A DNA stretch of 24,612 nt. It comes from CAZRIE01 sp964600075 (GTDB lineage Bacteria; Bacteroidota; Bacteroidia; Flavobacteriales; Flavobacteriaceae). Where the stretch lies: contig CAZRIE010000063.1 in NCBI GenBank assembly GCA_964600075.1, positions 1 through 24,612 on the forward strand, given 5' to 3'. Shown piece by piece: positions 1-7,208 of the stretch. The notes beneath the pieces were generated by a model. It made no database searches. It was given only the letters and a program-made list of their open reading frames with translations, and had not been told where the DNA came from. The translations under genes and the position numbers were made by a program. Every line of letters begins with the position of its first letter. Position 1 is the stretch's first letter.

Positions 1-34
1 TAATAACTTATATAAACAAACACTTTTCTTTGAT

Positions 35-493
35 TTACTCACAATCTTCTTTTCGCCTGGTGTCAATCAAATAGATAATTTGCCAGCCTTTTTCAGAGTC
101 CTTGACCAATTGAAATGAATTCACCCCACAATGATGAAAAGTGTCATCTATTCGAAATTCATAAGATGTCCATGCGTTTGCCATGGGGCCGTCTATTTGA
201 ATGGAATAGTCTTTAATGAATTCCTCAAATTTTGTTGTCTTGGGAATACCGACGATAGATTTTAAAAAATCAGAAAAATCTTGGGTCTTAACCAGCACAT
301 TCCCAGACTCGTCTTGGGTAATGGTCTGCAATAGAATAGCGCTTGATACCGTTTTTTTTATTTGGATAGAATCCTGATTGTGAAAACCATCAAAAAAAAT
401 TTCAATGGTTTTTTGCACTACTGCCTTCTCTGAATCTTGGGCTGAAGTATTGAAGAAGACCAGACACAAAACTACGCTCAAGGCATTTTTCAT
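35..493 (-). CDS. Small secreted NTF2-like (SnoaL / lumazine-binding-like) protein
   Basis: 152 residues. The N-terminus is a Sec signal peptide (MKN, then a hydrophobic stretch ending in NTSA-QD), so the mature protein of about 134 residues is probably periplasmic or secreted. The pattern after it, a helix with FFDGFHNQD followed by mixed beta strands, resembles the NTF2-like/SnoaL fold often annotated as putative lumazine-binding or DUF4440-like; this is a fold-level guess and no catalytic residues can be named. An in-frame ATG lies six codons upstream at 511, but a perfect -7 box (509-516, minus strand) overlaps it, so the ATG at 493 was chosen. It is divergent from panB. Function is unknown. 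Confidence 0.7.
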   Translation of the reverse strand: MKNALSVVLCLVFFNTSAQDSEKAVVQKTIEIFFDGFHNQDSIQIKKTVSSAILLQTITQDESGNVLVKTQDFSDFLKSIVGIPKTTKFEEFIKDYSIQIDGPMANAWTSYEFRIDDTFHHCGVNSFQLVKDSEKGWQIIYLIDTRRKEDCE

Positions 494-508
494 AATCGTG
501 AATTTTAT

Positions 509-516
509 CAAACTTA
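509..516 (-). promoter_or_regulatory. Bacteroidota -7 promoter box for the NTF2-like gene
   Basis: The minus strand reads TAAGTTTG, a perfect TAnnTTTG match, 15 bases before the ATG at 493. No clear TTG -33 element is seen upstream. The box overlaps the longer candidate start at 511, which argues against that start. Confidence 0.45.
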
Positions 517-535
517 GTGAAATTACTCGTTTTTA

Positions 536-600
536 GTTTCTGTTGTTTTTGGTTTCCATTGTGAGAGAATCTGAAACTTTGAAACCCGAAACTTGAAACC
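536..600. repeat. Cluster of GTTTC / GAAAC pentamers in a divergent intergenic region
   Basis: Four GAAAC copies begin at 573, 581, 588 and 595, a 7-8 base periodicity, and two inverted copies (GTTTC) lie at 536-540 and 552-556. GGTTTC at 551-556 can pair with GAAACC at 581-586 or 595-600. The last copy overlaps the likely -33 element of panB. Whether this is an operator, a structured leader or a low-complexity remnant cannot be decided from one copy. Confidence 0.4.
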
Positions 601-620
601 GGACATTTTCCTTACATTTA
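593..620 (+). promoter_or_regulatory. Probable panB promoter
   Basis: TTG at 593-595, a 17-base spacer, then TACATTTA at 613-620 (one mismatch to TAnnTTTG), 19 bases before the panB ATG. This fits the Bacteroidota primary sigma factor pattern. Confidence 0.45.
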
Positions 621-639
621 TCCCTCTAAAATAAATCAA

Positions 640-1458
640 ATGTCGACCGCCAAGAAAGAATACAAACGCATAACCGTAAAGTCCCTAGTGGACATGAAAA
701 AAAACGGAGAGAAAATTTCAATGCTTACTGCATACGACTATTCGATGGCAAAAATCGTAGATTCCGCAAACGTCGATGTTATTCTTGTCGGCGATTCGGC
801 GAGCAATGTCATGGCAGGTCACGAAACTACTTTGCCTATTACATTGGATCAGATGATCTACCACGCTACGTCGGTAATCAGAGCTATCGATAGGGCTTTG
901 GTCGTTGTTGATATTCCCTTTGGCAGTTATCAGAGCGACCCGAAAGAAGCCTTGCGTTCGGCCATTCGTATTATGAAAGAAAGTGGTGCTCATGCCATTA
1001 AATTGGAGGGCGGCATTGAAATCAAGGAATCGGTCAAAAGAATATTGAACGCCGGAATACCCGTAATGGGCCATTTGGGTTTGACACCACAATCCATCTA
1101 TAAGTTCGGCACCTATACCGTTCGGGCAAAAGAAGAACAGGAAGCGGATAAGCTGCTGAAAGATGCTCTACTTCTTGAAAAACTAGGATGTTTTGGGATT
1201 GTACTTGAAAAAATACCTGCTGCACTGACCAAAAAAGTTTCCGAAAGTCTAATAATACCTACTATCGGTATCGGAGGAGGGAAACATGCAGACGGACAGG
1301 TGTTAGTCATTCATGACCTTTTGGGTATGACGCATGAATTCAACCCACGGTTTCTGCGCAGATATATGAATCTCTACGAAGATATGGGAAACGCTATTTC
1401 ACAATACGTTACGGACGTAAAGAGTCGAGATTTCCCAAGTGATGATGAGCAATATTGA
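640..1458 (+). CDS. panB: 3-methyl-2-oxobutanoate hydroxymethyltransferase
   Basis: 272 residues, the usual family length of about 260-275. PanB adds a hydroxymethyl group from 5,10-methylenetetrahydrofolate to 2-oxoisovalerate, giving ketopantoate, the first committed step of pantothenate and CoA synthesis in the cytoplasm. Family hallmarks are visible in order: MLTAYDY near residue 28, VGDSASNV with metal-ligand Asp52, VDIPFGSY with Asp91, HAIKLEGG with Lys121, PVMGHLGLTPQS near 141, and the catalytic Glu190 in GIVLEKIP. The C-terminal part keeps the IGIGGG and HDLLG motifs. Other pantothenate genes (panC, panD) are not in the window. The substrate 2-oxoisovalerate links it loosely to the leucine genes 4.5 kb downstream. 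Confidence 0.97.
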   Translation: MSTAKKEYKRITVKSLVDMKKNGEKISMLTAYDYSMAKIVDSANVDVILVGDSASNVMAGHETTLPITLDQMIYHATSVIRAIDRALVVVDIPFGSYQSDPKEALRSAIRIMKESGAHAIKLEGGIEIKESVKRILNAGIPVMGHLGLTPQSIYKFGTYTVRAKEEQEADKLLKDALLLEKLGCFGIVLEKIPAALTKKVSESLIIPTIGIGGGKHADGQVLVIHDLLGMTHEFNPRFLRRYMNLYEDMGNAISQYVTDVKSRDFPSDDEQY

Positions 1459-1561
1459 TGGCGAAAAATTTCAAAAATAAACCACCAAATTGCAATAAGT
1501 TTTACTTGGAATTAAGCACAAAGGATTTGTTCGTTCCAAGGGAAATGAAAAATGTAAAGAA

Positions 1562-2044
1562 ATGATTAAAAAATCAGCCATCATCTTATTGGTGCTACTG
1601 AACATTGGGTGTGATCAGATTTCGAAAGATGTTGTGCGCAAGAATGTTGCTCCAAGAGATTATATTCAGTTATTAAATGATAATTTCATTCTTACGAACG
1701 TAGAGAACACAGGTGCGATGTTAGGTTTTGGCCAAGGCTTCCCTCCTATTTTGAAAATAATTTTATTTCAGGTACTGCCCATAATCGTTTTACTCATATT
1801 ACTTTTTCGAATCCTTCAGAAAAGCAATCTCAACAATGGACCAATCGTGGCTTTTGCGTTCGTAATCGGCGGTGGTATCGGTAACCTTATCGACCGTATC
1901 GCTTATGGGTCGGTCACGGATTTCTTTCTGATCAAACTGGGGGTTCTTAAAACAGGAATTTTCAATATGGCGGATGTTTCGGTTACTACAGGAGTTTTAT
2001 TGCTACTATTCCTTTCTCTACAGAATAACAAACCGATATTATAG
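1562..2044 (+). CDS. lspA: Lipoprotein signal peptidase (signal peptidase II) family
   Basis: 160 residues with four hydrophobic segments (about 4-16, 63-85, 95-112, 137-153), as expected for LspA, the inner-membrane aspartic protease that cleaves prolipoprotein signal peptides before the lipidated Cys. Conserved motifs are present: DQISK at 18-22, ENTGA at 48-52, GNLIDR at 107-112, catalytic Asp120 in SVTDF, and catalytic Asp138 in FNMAD. The Cys17 before DQ mimics a lipobox but sits at the normal LspA motif. The rluA-type gene starts on the last base of its stop codon, so the two are probably translationally coupled. Its usual flavobacterial neighbour ileS is absent here, so it may be a second LspA copy (inference). 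At least six lipoproteins lie in the same window. Confidence 0.93.
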   Translation: MIKKSAIILLVLLNIGCDQISKDVVRKNVAPRDYIQLLNDNFILTNVENTGAMLGFGQGFPPILKIILFQVLPIIVLLILLFRILQKSNLNNGPIVAFAFVIGGGIGNLIDRIAYGSVTDFFLIKLGVLKTGIFNMADVSVTTGVLLLLFLSLQNNKPIL

Positions 2045-2742
2045 TGGGCGGCAAGATACTATCAAACCCAAAGAATCTTCAAGTGCTTTATGAGGATAAC
2101 CATTTAATTGTTATCAATAAAAGACCTGGCGATATCGTTCAAGGAGACAAAACCGGAGATATACCATTGAGCGAGGTGGTGAAACTATATATTAAAGATA
2201 AGTACAACAAACCTGGTAACGTTTACTTAGGAGTGGCCCATCGACTAGACAGACCTACCTCCGGAATCGTAGTCTTTGCCAAAACCTCAAAAGCCTTACC
2301 GCGACTTAATAAACTCTTTGCTGAAAGAGGAGCTAAGAAAACCTATTGGGCCGTTGTAAAGAGTCCGCCGAAAAAGGTACAGGACACCTTGATCCATTGG
2401 CTGAAACGTAATCCGAAACAGAACAAATCTTATGGACATACTAAAGAGGTTCCGGATAGTAAAAAGGCAATTTTGGAGTACAAAACCCTAAAAAGACTGG
2501 ACAATTATTATTTATTGGAAGTCGATTTGCAGACCGGTCGCCATCACCAGATTCGGTCACAATTTGCTGCTATAGGATCCCCTATTAAGGGGGATTTAAA
2601 ATATGGTTTCGACCGAAGCAACAAAGATGCGAGCATACACCTACATGCGAGAAGTCTTTCTTTTATACATCCTGTTAAAAAAGAATCTTTGGAAATTTTG
2701 GCCGAACCGCCCAACGATCCGGTTTGGAACGCTTGTTGCTAA
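2044..2742 (+). CDS. RluA-family RNA pseudouridine synthase
   Basis: 232 residues. It isomerises uridine to pseudouridine in rRNA or tRNA; the exact target cannot be read from sequence. The catalytic motif HRLDRPTSG is present with Asp69, preceded by the typical YEDNHLIVINKRPG strand (residues 16-29) and followed by the GRHHQIRSQFAAIG motif and the HLHARSLSFIHP segment. No N-terminal S4 domain is present, so this is a short-form RluA-type enzyme. The start is a GTG whose G is the last base of the lspA TAG stop (2042-2044). No good ATG exists before the conserved region, so GTG is accepted. The next gene follows after 34 bases. Confidence 0.93.
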   Translation: MGGKILSNPKNLQVLYEDNHLIVINKRPGDIVQGDKTGDIPLSEVVKLYIKDKYNKPGNVYLGVAHRLDRPTSGIVVFAKTSKALPRLNKLFAERGAKKTYWAVVKSPPKKVQDTLIHWLKRNPKQNKSYGHTKEVPDSKKAILEYKTLKRLDNYYLLEVDLQTGRHHQIRSQFAAIGSPIKGDLKYGFDRSNKDASIHLHARSLSFIHPVKKESLEILAEPPNDPVWNACC

Positions 2743-2776
2743 AAACAGTATATTTAACACTATTAAATACTGTACC

Positions 2777-3331
2777 ATGATCAAAAAAACACTAATCGTT
2801 TGTAGTCTTGTGCTACTCTCATCCTGTGGCACTTACAATTCTATCGATACTTTTTATAACGCGCATAAAGAAGATGAGCAAGTGACTGCCATTCGAGTAC
2901 CGCGTTTCATGCTTTCACTGATAAGTAATATTTCACCAGAAATGCAATCTTTGGTTGGTAATACTAAAGATTTGCGCTACATGCAGTTTCCCAGCACTAC
3001 ACCGGCTCGTACCGAATTTTTGAACAAGCAGATGAGCGGTATTACAGGCAATTCGTTTATCGAAGTATTCCGTAAAAATGATGAATTGAAGCGAAATGTT
3101 GTCTCCATACGCGAAAAAAGAGATGCCGTAAAGGAAATCTTGATTTATAACAATAACAATATAAACGGCTCTTTTTTATACTTCAGTGGTAATTTCGACC
3201 CGGTAAAAATACGTGAAATGGCCAAAAACAAAGAATTCCAAAAACTAGGCGACGGCCTCATTAACCGGTACAATATGGGTTCAACTACGCCGGGCATCAA
3301 TCAAAAGGAAGATAGTCAGGAAAAAAACTAG
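2777..3331 (+). CDS. DUF4252-type lipoprotein
   Basis: 184 residues. The N-terminus MIKKTLIVCSLVLLSSC is a type II signal peptide with lipobox LSSC and lipidated Cys17. The rest resembles the DUF4252 family of Bacteroidota: an FYN...EDEQVTAIRVPRFML start, a loop of helices, and a C-terminal strand with GSFLYFSGNF. Family function is unknown to me. The reading frame continues upstream to 2603, but that part overlaps the pseudouridine synthase gene and places the signal peptide internally, so the ATG at 2777 was chosen. It lies 34 bases after the preceding stop and is likely in the same operon. The convergent transporter gene ends 9 bases away, with no clear terminator between. Confidence 0.82.
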   Translation: MIKKTLIVCSLVLLSSCGTYNSIDTFYNAHKEDEQVTAIRVPRFMLSLISNISPEMQSLVGNTKDLRYMQFPSTTPARTEFLNKQMSGITGNSFIEVFRKNDELKRNVVSIREKRDAVKEILIYNNNNINGSFLYFSGNFDPVKIREMAKNKEFQKLGDGLINRYNMGSTTPGINQKEDSQEKN

Positions 3332-3340
3332 AAAGAAAAA

Positions 3341-4201
3341 CTACCGGTACGATCGAATGCTCTCGACGACAACGGAAGCCAATATCAAAAAACCGCCGGT
3401 AATCGTAGACCAACCCGGAATTTCCGATAAGAACAATGCACCTATTAAAATACCATAAACAGGGGTAATACTGCTCAAAATGCTTATTGTGGTTATCGAA
3501 AAGTATTTGAAACAATTTATGAGCATCGTATGGCCAATAACCGTTGTAATCAATACAAGGCCCAAGATTGCTGGCCAATAATCTTCCGCTTGTTGCACAT
3601 CATATATAAAATACATGGGTATCAGACCAACACCGACAATACCCATTTGATAAGTCATCAGCAAGGAACCTTCATAACGATCCACTTTCGTTTTCAATAT
3701 CAAATTACGGATTGCGTAAGCCAGTGCCGATAAAAGGCCAAATGCAATAGCGATGGTATTCGAATTATCAAAAGTAAAATCGGGAACCAAAAGGTAGACG
3801 CCAAAAAGCACCATAACGCCCAATAACACATGTATTTTTTGAAATTTGGTTTTCAAAAATATTGGCTCTAGAAATGATGTCATTACAGGGTAGGTAAACA
3901 TAGACAGCATACCGATGGCGACGTTCGATAGCTGCAAGGCTTGAAAATAGGTGATCCAGTGTAGGCCCATAAGCAGTCCGCTTACCAATATAGGCCACCT
4001 ATCCTTACTGCTAATTCTAAAAGAAACACCCTTGATTTTGCAATAAACAAATAGGAAAACAAACGCCAATAAGGCCCTTAGCTCAATAGTCAAAGGTACT
4101 GGCAAGGCAATGTACTTACCGAAAGGACCCGATGTACTTAACAACATCATCGCCAAATTGATTTCCAGAAAGTTACGGGTATTGAAAGAGGTAGTTGCCA
4201 T
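3341..4201 (-). CDS. EamA / DMT-superfamily transporter
   Basis: 286 residues with about ten hydrophobic segments arranged as two EamA repeats of five helices each, the usual size for the drug/metabolite transporter superfamily. Typical elements are the first-helix STSGPFGKY region (about 22-30), the LHWITYFQALQLSNVAIG segment near the end of helix 3-4, and in the second half SSITPVYGILIGALFLSE. These inner-membrane carriers move small metabolites or amino acids; the substrate is not predictable. The start lies 8 bases after the stop of the upstream helical-repeat gene on the same strand, so both are probably one transcript. Confidence 0.9.
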   Translation of the reverse strand: MATTSFNTRNFLEINLAMMLLSTSGPFGKYIALPVPLTIELRALLAFVFLFVYCKIKGVSFRISSKDRWPILVSGLLMGLHWITYFQALQLSNVAIGMLSMFTYPVMTSFLEPIFLKTKFQKIHVLLGVMVLFGVYLLVPDFTFDNSNTIAIAFGLLSALAYAIRNLILKTKVDRYEGSLLMTYQMGIVGVGLIPMYFIYDVQQAEDYWPAILGLVLITTVIGHTMLINCFKYFSITTISILSSITPVYGILIGALFLSEIPGWSTITGGFLILASVVVESIRSYR

Positions 4202-4209
4202 TGAACAAA

Positions 4210-5754
4210 TTACCTTCTGACAGCCATAGCCTTTTCACGAATTATTTGGGCTACCGGCTTGTTCTCTAAATGGCTTTCTAACCAAGAAATGATATCTAGA
4301 TACAAAAATGCCCTTTTTTCATAGGGATGATCTTCATACTTCTTAAGCTGAGTATGAAGTTTCTTAAATTCATTTCTCAATTCATTTGGATAAATATTTC
4401 CCAGATTCCTTAAAAACTTGATCATTTCTCGCTGAACTTCATGTAAATCGTTCATTTTCAGAAGAAACTTGTAAGTACTTTTTAGCTGTATTTCTAAATG
4501 GTAGTCCATTCCGGCTTCATAATGGGCTACCAAACTCAATACCCTCGCAAAGCACATTAGATCCTCACGCATTTTGAGGTTTTTATTATTGATGATTTTT
4601 TTCAAATATTGAATGCACGTCTTGTTGTCACCGATCCCAAAATACAGACATGCAATTTTATAGTACAAAATCATTATGTGATGTGCGTCGATACGGTCTT
4701 TGTGTTTAACCATACCGTATTCAACAATCTTGACCAAATAAAGCCCTTTTTTGAACGTACCTTCCAAGAAATGAAGATTCAATTTATTGGCATTGAGGTA
4801 TAGGAAGGCCAAGGAGGCAATATTATCATTTTTAGGAAATTCTTTTCCCTGAACAACCGTTTCCAATTGTTCAAGTGTTTGTTTAAATTGAGAACTGTAT
4901 TTAACATAAAACAAGGATTCAAGTAAATAATGATTACCCTTTAAAAAGAATACAGGGTTCAAGGCAATCTGTTCCTCATGCTCATAGAACAAATCGACCC
5001 ATTTACTAGCATATTTGTAAGAGGATAGAAAATCTTGCACCAAAAAACTATACCAAAGATGCGCTTTATAGAGCCATAATTTTTCTCGAAAGCCCAAATC
5101 TTTCATTTGATATTTCGGCATGTGGCTTTCAAAATATTCCTTGACACGTACGTAATCTTCATCGCTTCGCACATATCCCACTTTCAACATAATCCCGTAC
5201 AATTGAAGTGAAAGGTTCGAAAGTTTGCTCGTCATTACATTTTGGGCAGAAAGCTCTTTTGCCTGAACAGCAAGCTCATCTGCACGATCAGGAATACTCC
5301 GCGTGATGTACTGGGTTTCAATAATCTTTTCAAGTTCGACGATTTCATACGCAATATTCTTCTCCTCATTAACGATTGCGGTCGACTTGGCCTTGTCAAG
5401 AATTTTAAGGCTTTGCTTGTAGAGTCCTTTTTGATAAAGTATGGTTGCAAAGTCTAGCTGTTCGCGTATCTGCACGCGAATGTTCTGATTAACGGGATTC
5501 AATCGTAGACTTACTAAAATCTGCTTATACAAGTGGGCCTTTAAATTCGATAGCTGTGCTTTTTTTACGATACCGGAGTCCAAAATCGTTCTCTCGTCAT
5601 ATTTTTTGATTTTATCCATCAAATTGAAAAGTGCCAAGAACTTTGCATCGGTGTTTACGCCCAAGCGCCCAACATACAACTTGAATTGACGTTTTTCCGA
5701 TTTCGAGAGTGATTTCACGAGTACGAACAAAGCATCTCTATGCGCATTTGTCAT
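4210..5754 (-). CDS. Conserved helical-repeat protein of unknown function
   Basis: 514 residues, no signal peptide and no membrane segment, so probably cytoplasmic. The composition is almost wholly alpha-helical, with TPR-like pairs such as the segments around residues 108-125 (LYQKGLYKQSLKILDKA) and 362-385 (YYKIACLYFGIGDNKTCIQYLKK). The N-terminal SLSKSEKRQFKLY motif is a recognisable start of a family I have seen only in Bacteroidota, without an assigned function. It is the first gene of a two-gene minus-strand unit with the EamA transporter and diverges from leuA over a 146-base region. A scaffold role is a guess. Confidence 0.8.
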   Translation of the reverse strand: MTNAHRDALFVLVKSLSKSEKRQFKLYVGRLGVNTDAKFLALFNLMDKIKKYDERTILDSGIVKKAQLSNLKAHLYKQILVSLRLNPVNQNIRVQIREQLDFATILYQKGLYKQSLKILDKAKSTAIVNEEKNIAYEIVELEKIIETQYITRSIPDRADELAVQAKELSAQNVMTSKLSNLSLQLYGIMLKVGYVRSDEDYVRVKEYFESHMPKYQMKDLGFREKLWLYKAHLWYSFLVQDFLSSYKYASKWVDLFYEHEEQIALNPVFFLKGNHYLLESLFYVKYSSQFKQTLEQLETVVQGKEFPKNDNIASLAFLYLNANKLNLHFLEGTFKKGLYLVKIVEYGMVKHKDRIDAHHIMILYYKIACLYFGIGDNKTCIQYLKKIINNKNLKMREDLMCFARVLSLVAHYEAGMDYHLEIQLKSTYKFLLKMNDLHEVQREMIKFLRNLGNIYPNELRNEFKKLHTQLKKYEDHPYEKRAFLYLDIISWLESHLENKPVAQIIREKAMAVRR

Positions 5755-5841
5755 CGTAAAAAATATGGTTTAGTTAATTGTTAATCAATACATTGTGCAA
5801 TCGAAAAACCAACTTAACGTTGTACTATTCCTTGCAGGCTT

Positions 5842-5857
5842 TAGGTCTTTAAACCTA
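5842..5857. repeat. Short inverted repeat upstream of leuA
   Basis: TAGGT (5842-5846) and ACCTA (5853-5857) flank CTTTAA. It lies 44 bases before the leuA start, in the divergent intergenic region, and could be an operator or leader hairpin. With 5-bp arms chance is a real possibility. Confidence 0.25.
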
Positions 5858-5900
5858 TTGGTTATATATTCGTATTGCTTAGCTAAATTACGTAAATATA

Positions 5901-7073
5901 ATGAGTAAAGATACGGTACAGATTTTTGATACAACGCTTCGAGACGGTGAACAAGTGCCCGGCTGTAAATTGGATTCCAAGCAGAAATTGGTCATTGCTG
6001 AGCGATTGGATAATTTGGGAGTGGATATTATCGAAGCAGGATTTCCAATATCTAGCCCCGGAGACTTTCAATCCGTTACCGAAATTTCTAAACTGGTCAA
6101 AAATGCAACGGTATGCGGACTTACGCGCGCCGTTAAAAAAGATATCGAAGTAGCTGCGGAAGCGTTAAGATTTGCTAAAAAACCTCGAATCCATACGGGA
6201 ATTGGTACTTCTGACTCCCATATCAAATACAAATTCAATTCTAATCGTGATGCTATCATCGAAAGGGCAGTCAGTGCGGTTAGTTACGCCAAAACCTTTG
6301 TTGAGGATGTTGAGTTCTATGCCGAAGATGCCGGCCGTACCGATAACGAGTTCTTGGCAAGAGTCTGTGAAGCGGTCGTTAAGGCTGGTGCAACAGTATT
6401 AAATATTCCTGATACAACAGGATATTGTTTGCCTGAAGAATACGGCGCCAAAATGAAATATTTGAAGGAAAACGTAAAAGGTATTCATAAAGCTACGCTT
6501 TCTTGCCATTGTCATAATGATTTGGGGCTTGCCACAGCCAATTCGATAGCGGGAGTTATTAACGGGGCAAGACAGATAGAATGCACCATAAATGGTATTG
6601 GTGAACGGGCCGGAAACACCTCGTTGGAAGAAGTAGTAATGATTCTACGCCAGCATCCGAGCCTAAATCTTGACACCAACATCAACAGCAAACTACTTTA
6701 CGACACTAGCCGAATGGTCTCTCAAAAAATGGGAATGATGGTGCAGCCCAATAAAGCTATAGTAGGTGCCAACGCTTTTGCCCACAGTTCGGGCATACAC
6801 CAAGACGGGGTAATTAAAAATAGGGAAACTTATGAAATCATGGATCCCGCCGATGTAGGAGTAAACGAATCTACTATTGTTCTTACGGCGAGAAGCGGAA
6901 GGGCCGCCTTGGCGTACCGGGCCAAAATTGTTGGTTACGAACTTACCAAACTTCAACTCGACGAAGTCTACCAAGAATTCCTAAAGTTTGCTGATAAGCA
7001 TAAAGAAATATCTGACGATGATATTCCGAAAATCATCGAGGCCAGTAACCTCAATATCGAGAGTTTGTCGTAG
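5901..7073 (+). CDS. leuA: 2-isopropylmalate synthase, short form
   Basis: 390 residues. It condenses acetyl-CoA with 2-oxoisovalerate to 2-isopropylmalate, the entry step of leucine synthesis. Motifs seen: FDTTLRDGEQ at 9-18 (catalytic Arg14, metal ligand Asp15), IEAGFPISSPGD near 44, DVEFYAEDAGRTD near 136, HCHNDLGLA from His203 with the metal-ligand His pair, and NGIGERAGN at 231-239. The usual LeuA of about 500-520 residues carries a C-terminal leucine-binding domain; here the chain ends just after the catalytic and linker part, so classic leucine feedback through that domain is not expected. Short LeuA proteins of this type are, to my knowledge, normal in flavobacteria. leuB follows after 135 bases; leuC and leuD are not adjacent. 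Confidence 0.93.
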   Translation: MSKDTVQIFDTTLRDGEQVPGCKLDSKQKLVIAERLDNLGVDIIEAGFPISSPGDFQSVTEISKLVKNATVCGLTRAVKKDIEVAAEALRFAKKPRIHTGIGTSDSHIKYKFNSNRDAIIERAVSAVSYAKTFVEDVEFYAEDAGRTDNEFLARVCEAVVKAGATVLNIPDTTGYCLPEEYGAKMKYLKENVKGIHKATLSCHCHNDLGLATANSIAGVINGARQIECTINGIGERAGNTSLEEVVMILRQHPSLNLDTNINSKLLYDTSRMVSQKMGMMVQPNKAIVGANAFAHSSGIHQDGVIKNRETYEIMDPADVGVNESTIVLTARSGRAALAYRAKIVGYELTKLQLDEVYQEFLKFADKHKEISDDDIPKIIEASNLNIESLS

Positions 7074-7156
7074 ATAATACGTCGGTAAATCTATCGATTA
7101 CATTTTTTTCTTCCTTTTTGTGAAAATGTCGCGAAAATTTTTAACCTTAGCTCTAG

Positions 7157-7184
7157 TTGTAGGGCAATACTGAAAATATCCTTG
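7157..7184 (+). promoter_or_regulatory. Probable separate leuB promoter
   Basis: TTG at 7157-7159, a 17-base spacer, then TATCCTTG at 7177-7184 (one mismatch to TAnnTTTG), 24 bases before the leuB ATG. With the 135-base leuA-leuB gap it suggests leuB can be transcribed on its own. Confidence 0.4.
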
Positions 7185-7208
7185 CGATACACAAAAAACA
7201 ATTTCTAA

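Noticed and set aside
718..1310. Minus-strand open frames within panB
   Set aside because: They are antisense to a well-conserved gene, have no recognisable domain or signal, and arise from its codon composition.
1505..1540. CTTGGAA / TTCCAAG inverted repeat between panB and lspA as a terminator
   Set aside because: The 22-base loop and lack of a T-run make it unlike an intrinsic terminator; 7-bp arms can occur by chance.
1595..1630. LspA itself read as a lipoprotein because of NIGC near residue 17
   Set aside because: The Cys precedes the conserved DQ motif of LspA, and multiple membrane helices follow; it is the normal first helix of the enzyme.
2603..2776. Longer N-terminus for the DUF4252-type lipoprotein
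   Set aside because: It overlaps the pseudouridine synthase in another frame and would bury a perfect lipoprotein signal inside the protein.
5755..5900. Leucine-codon leader peptide for leuA attenuation
   Set aside because: No short frame rich in Leu codons with a following terminator was found; only a small inverted repeat is present.
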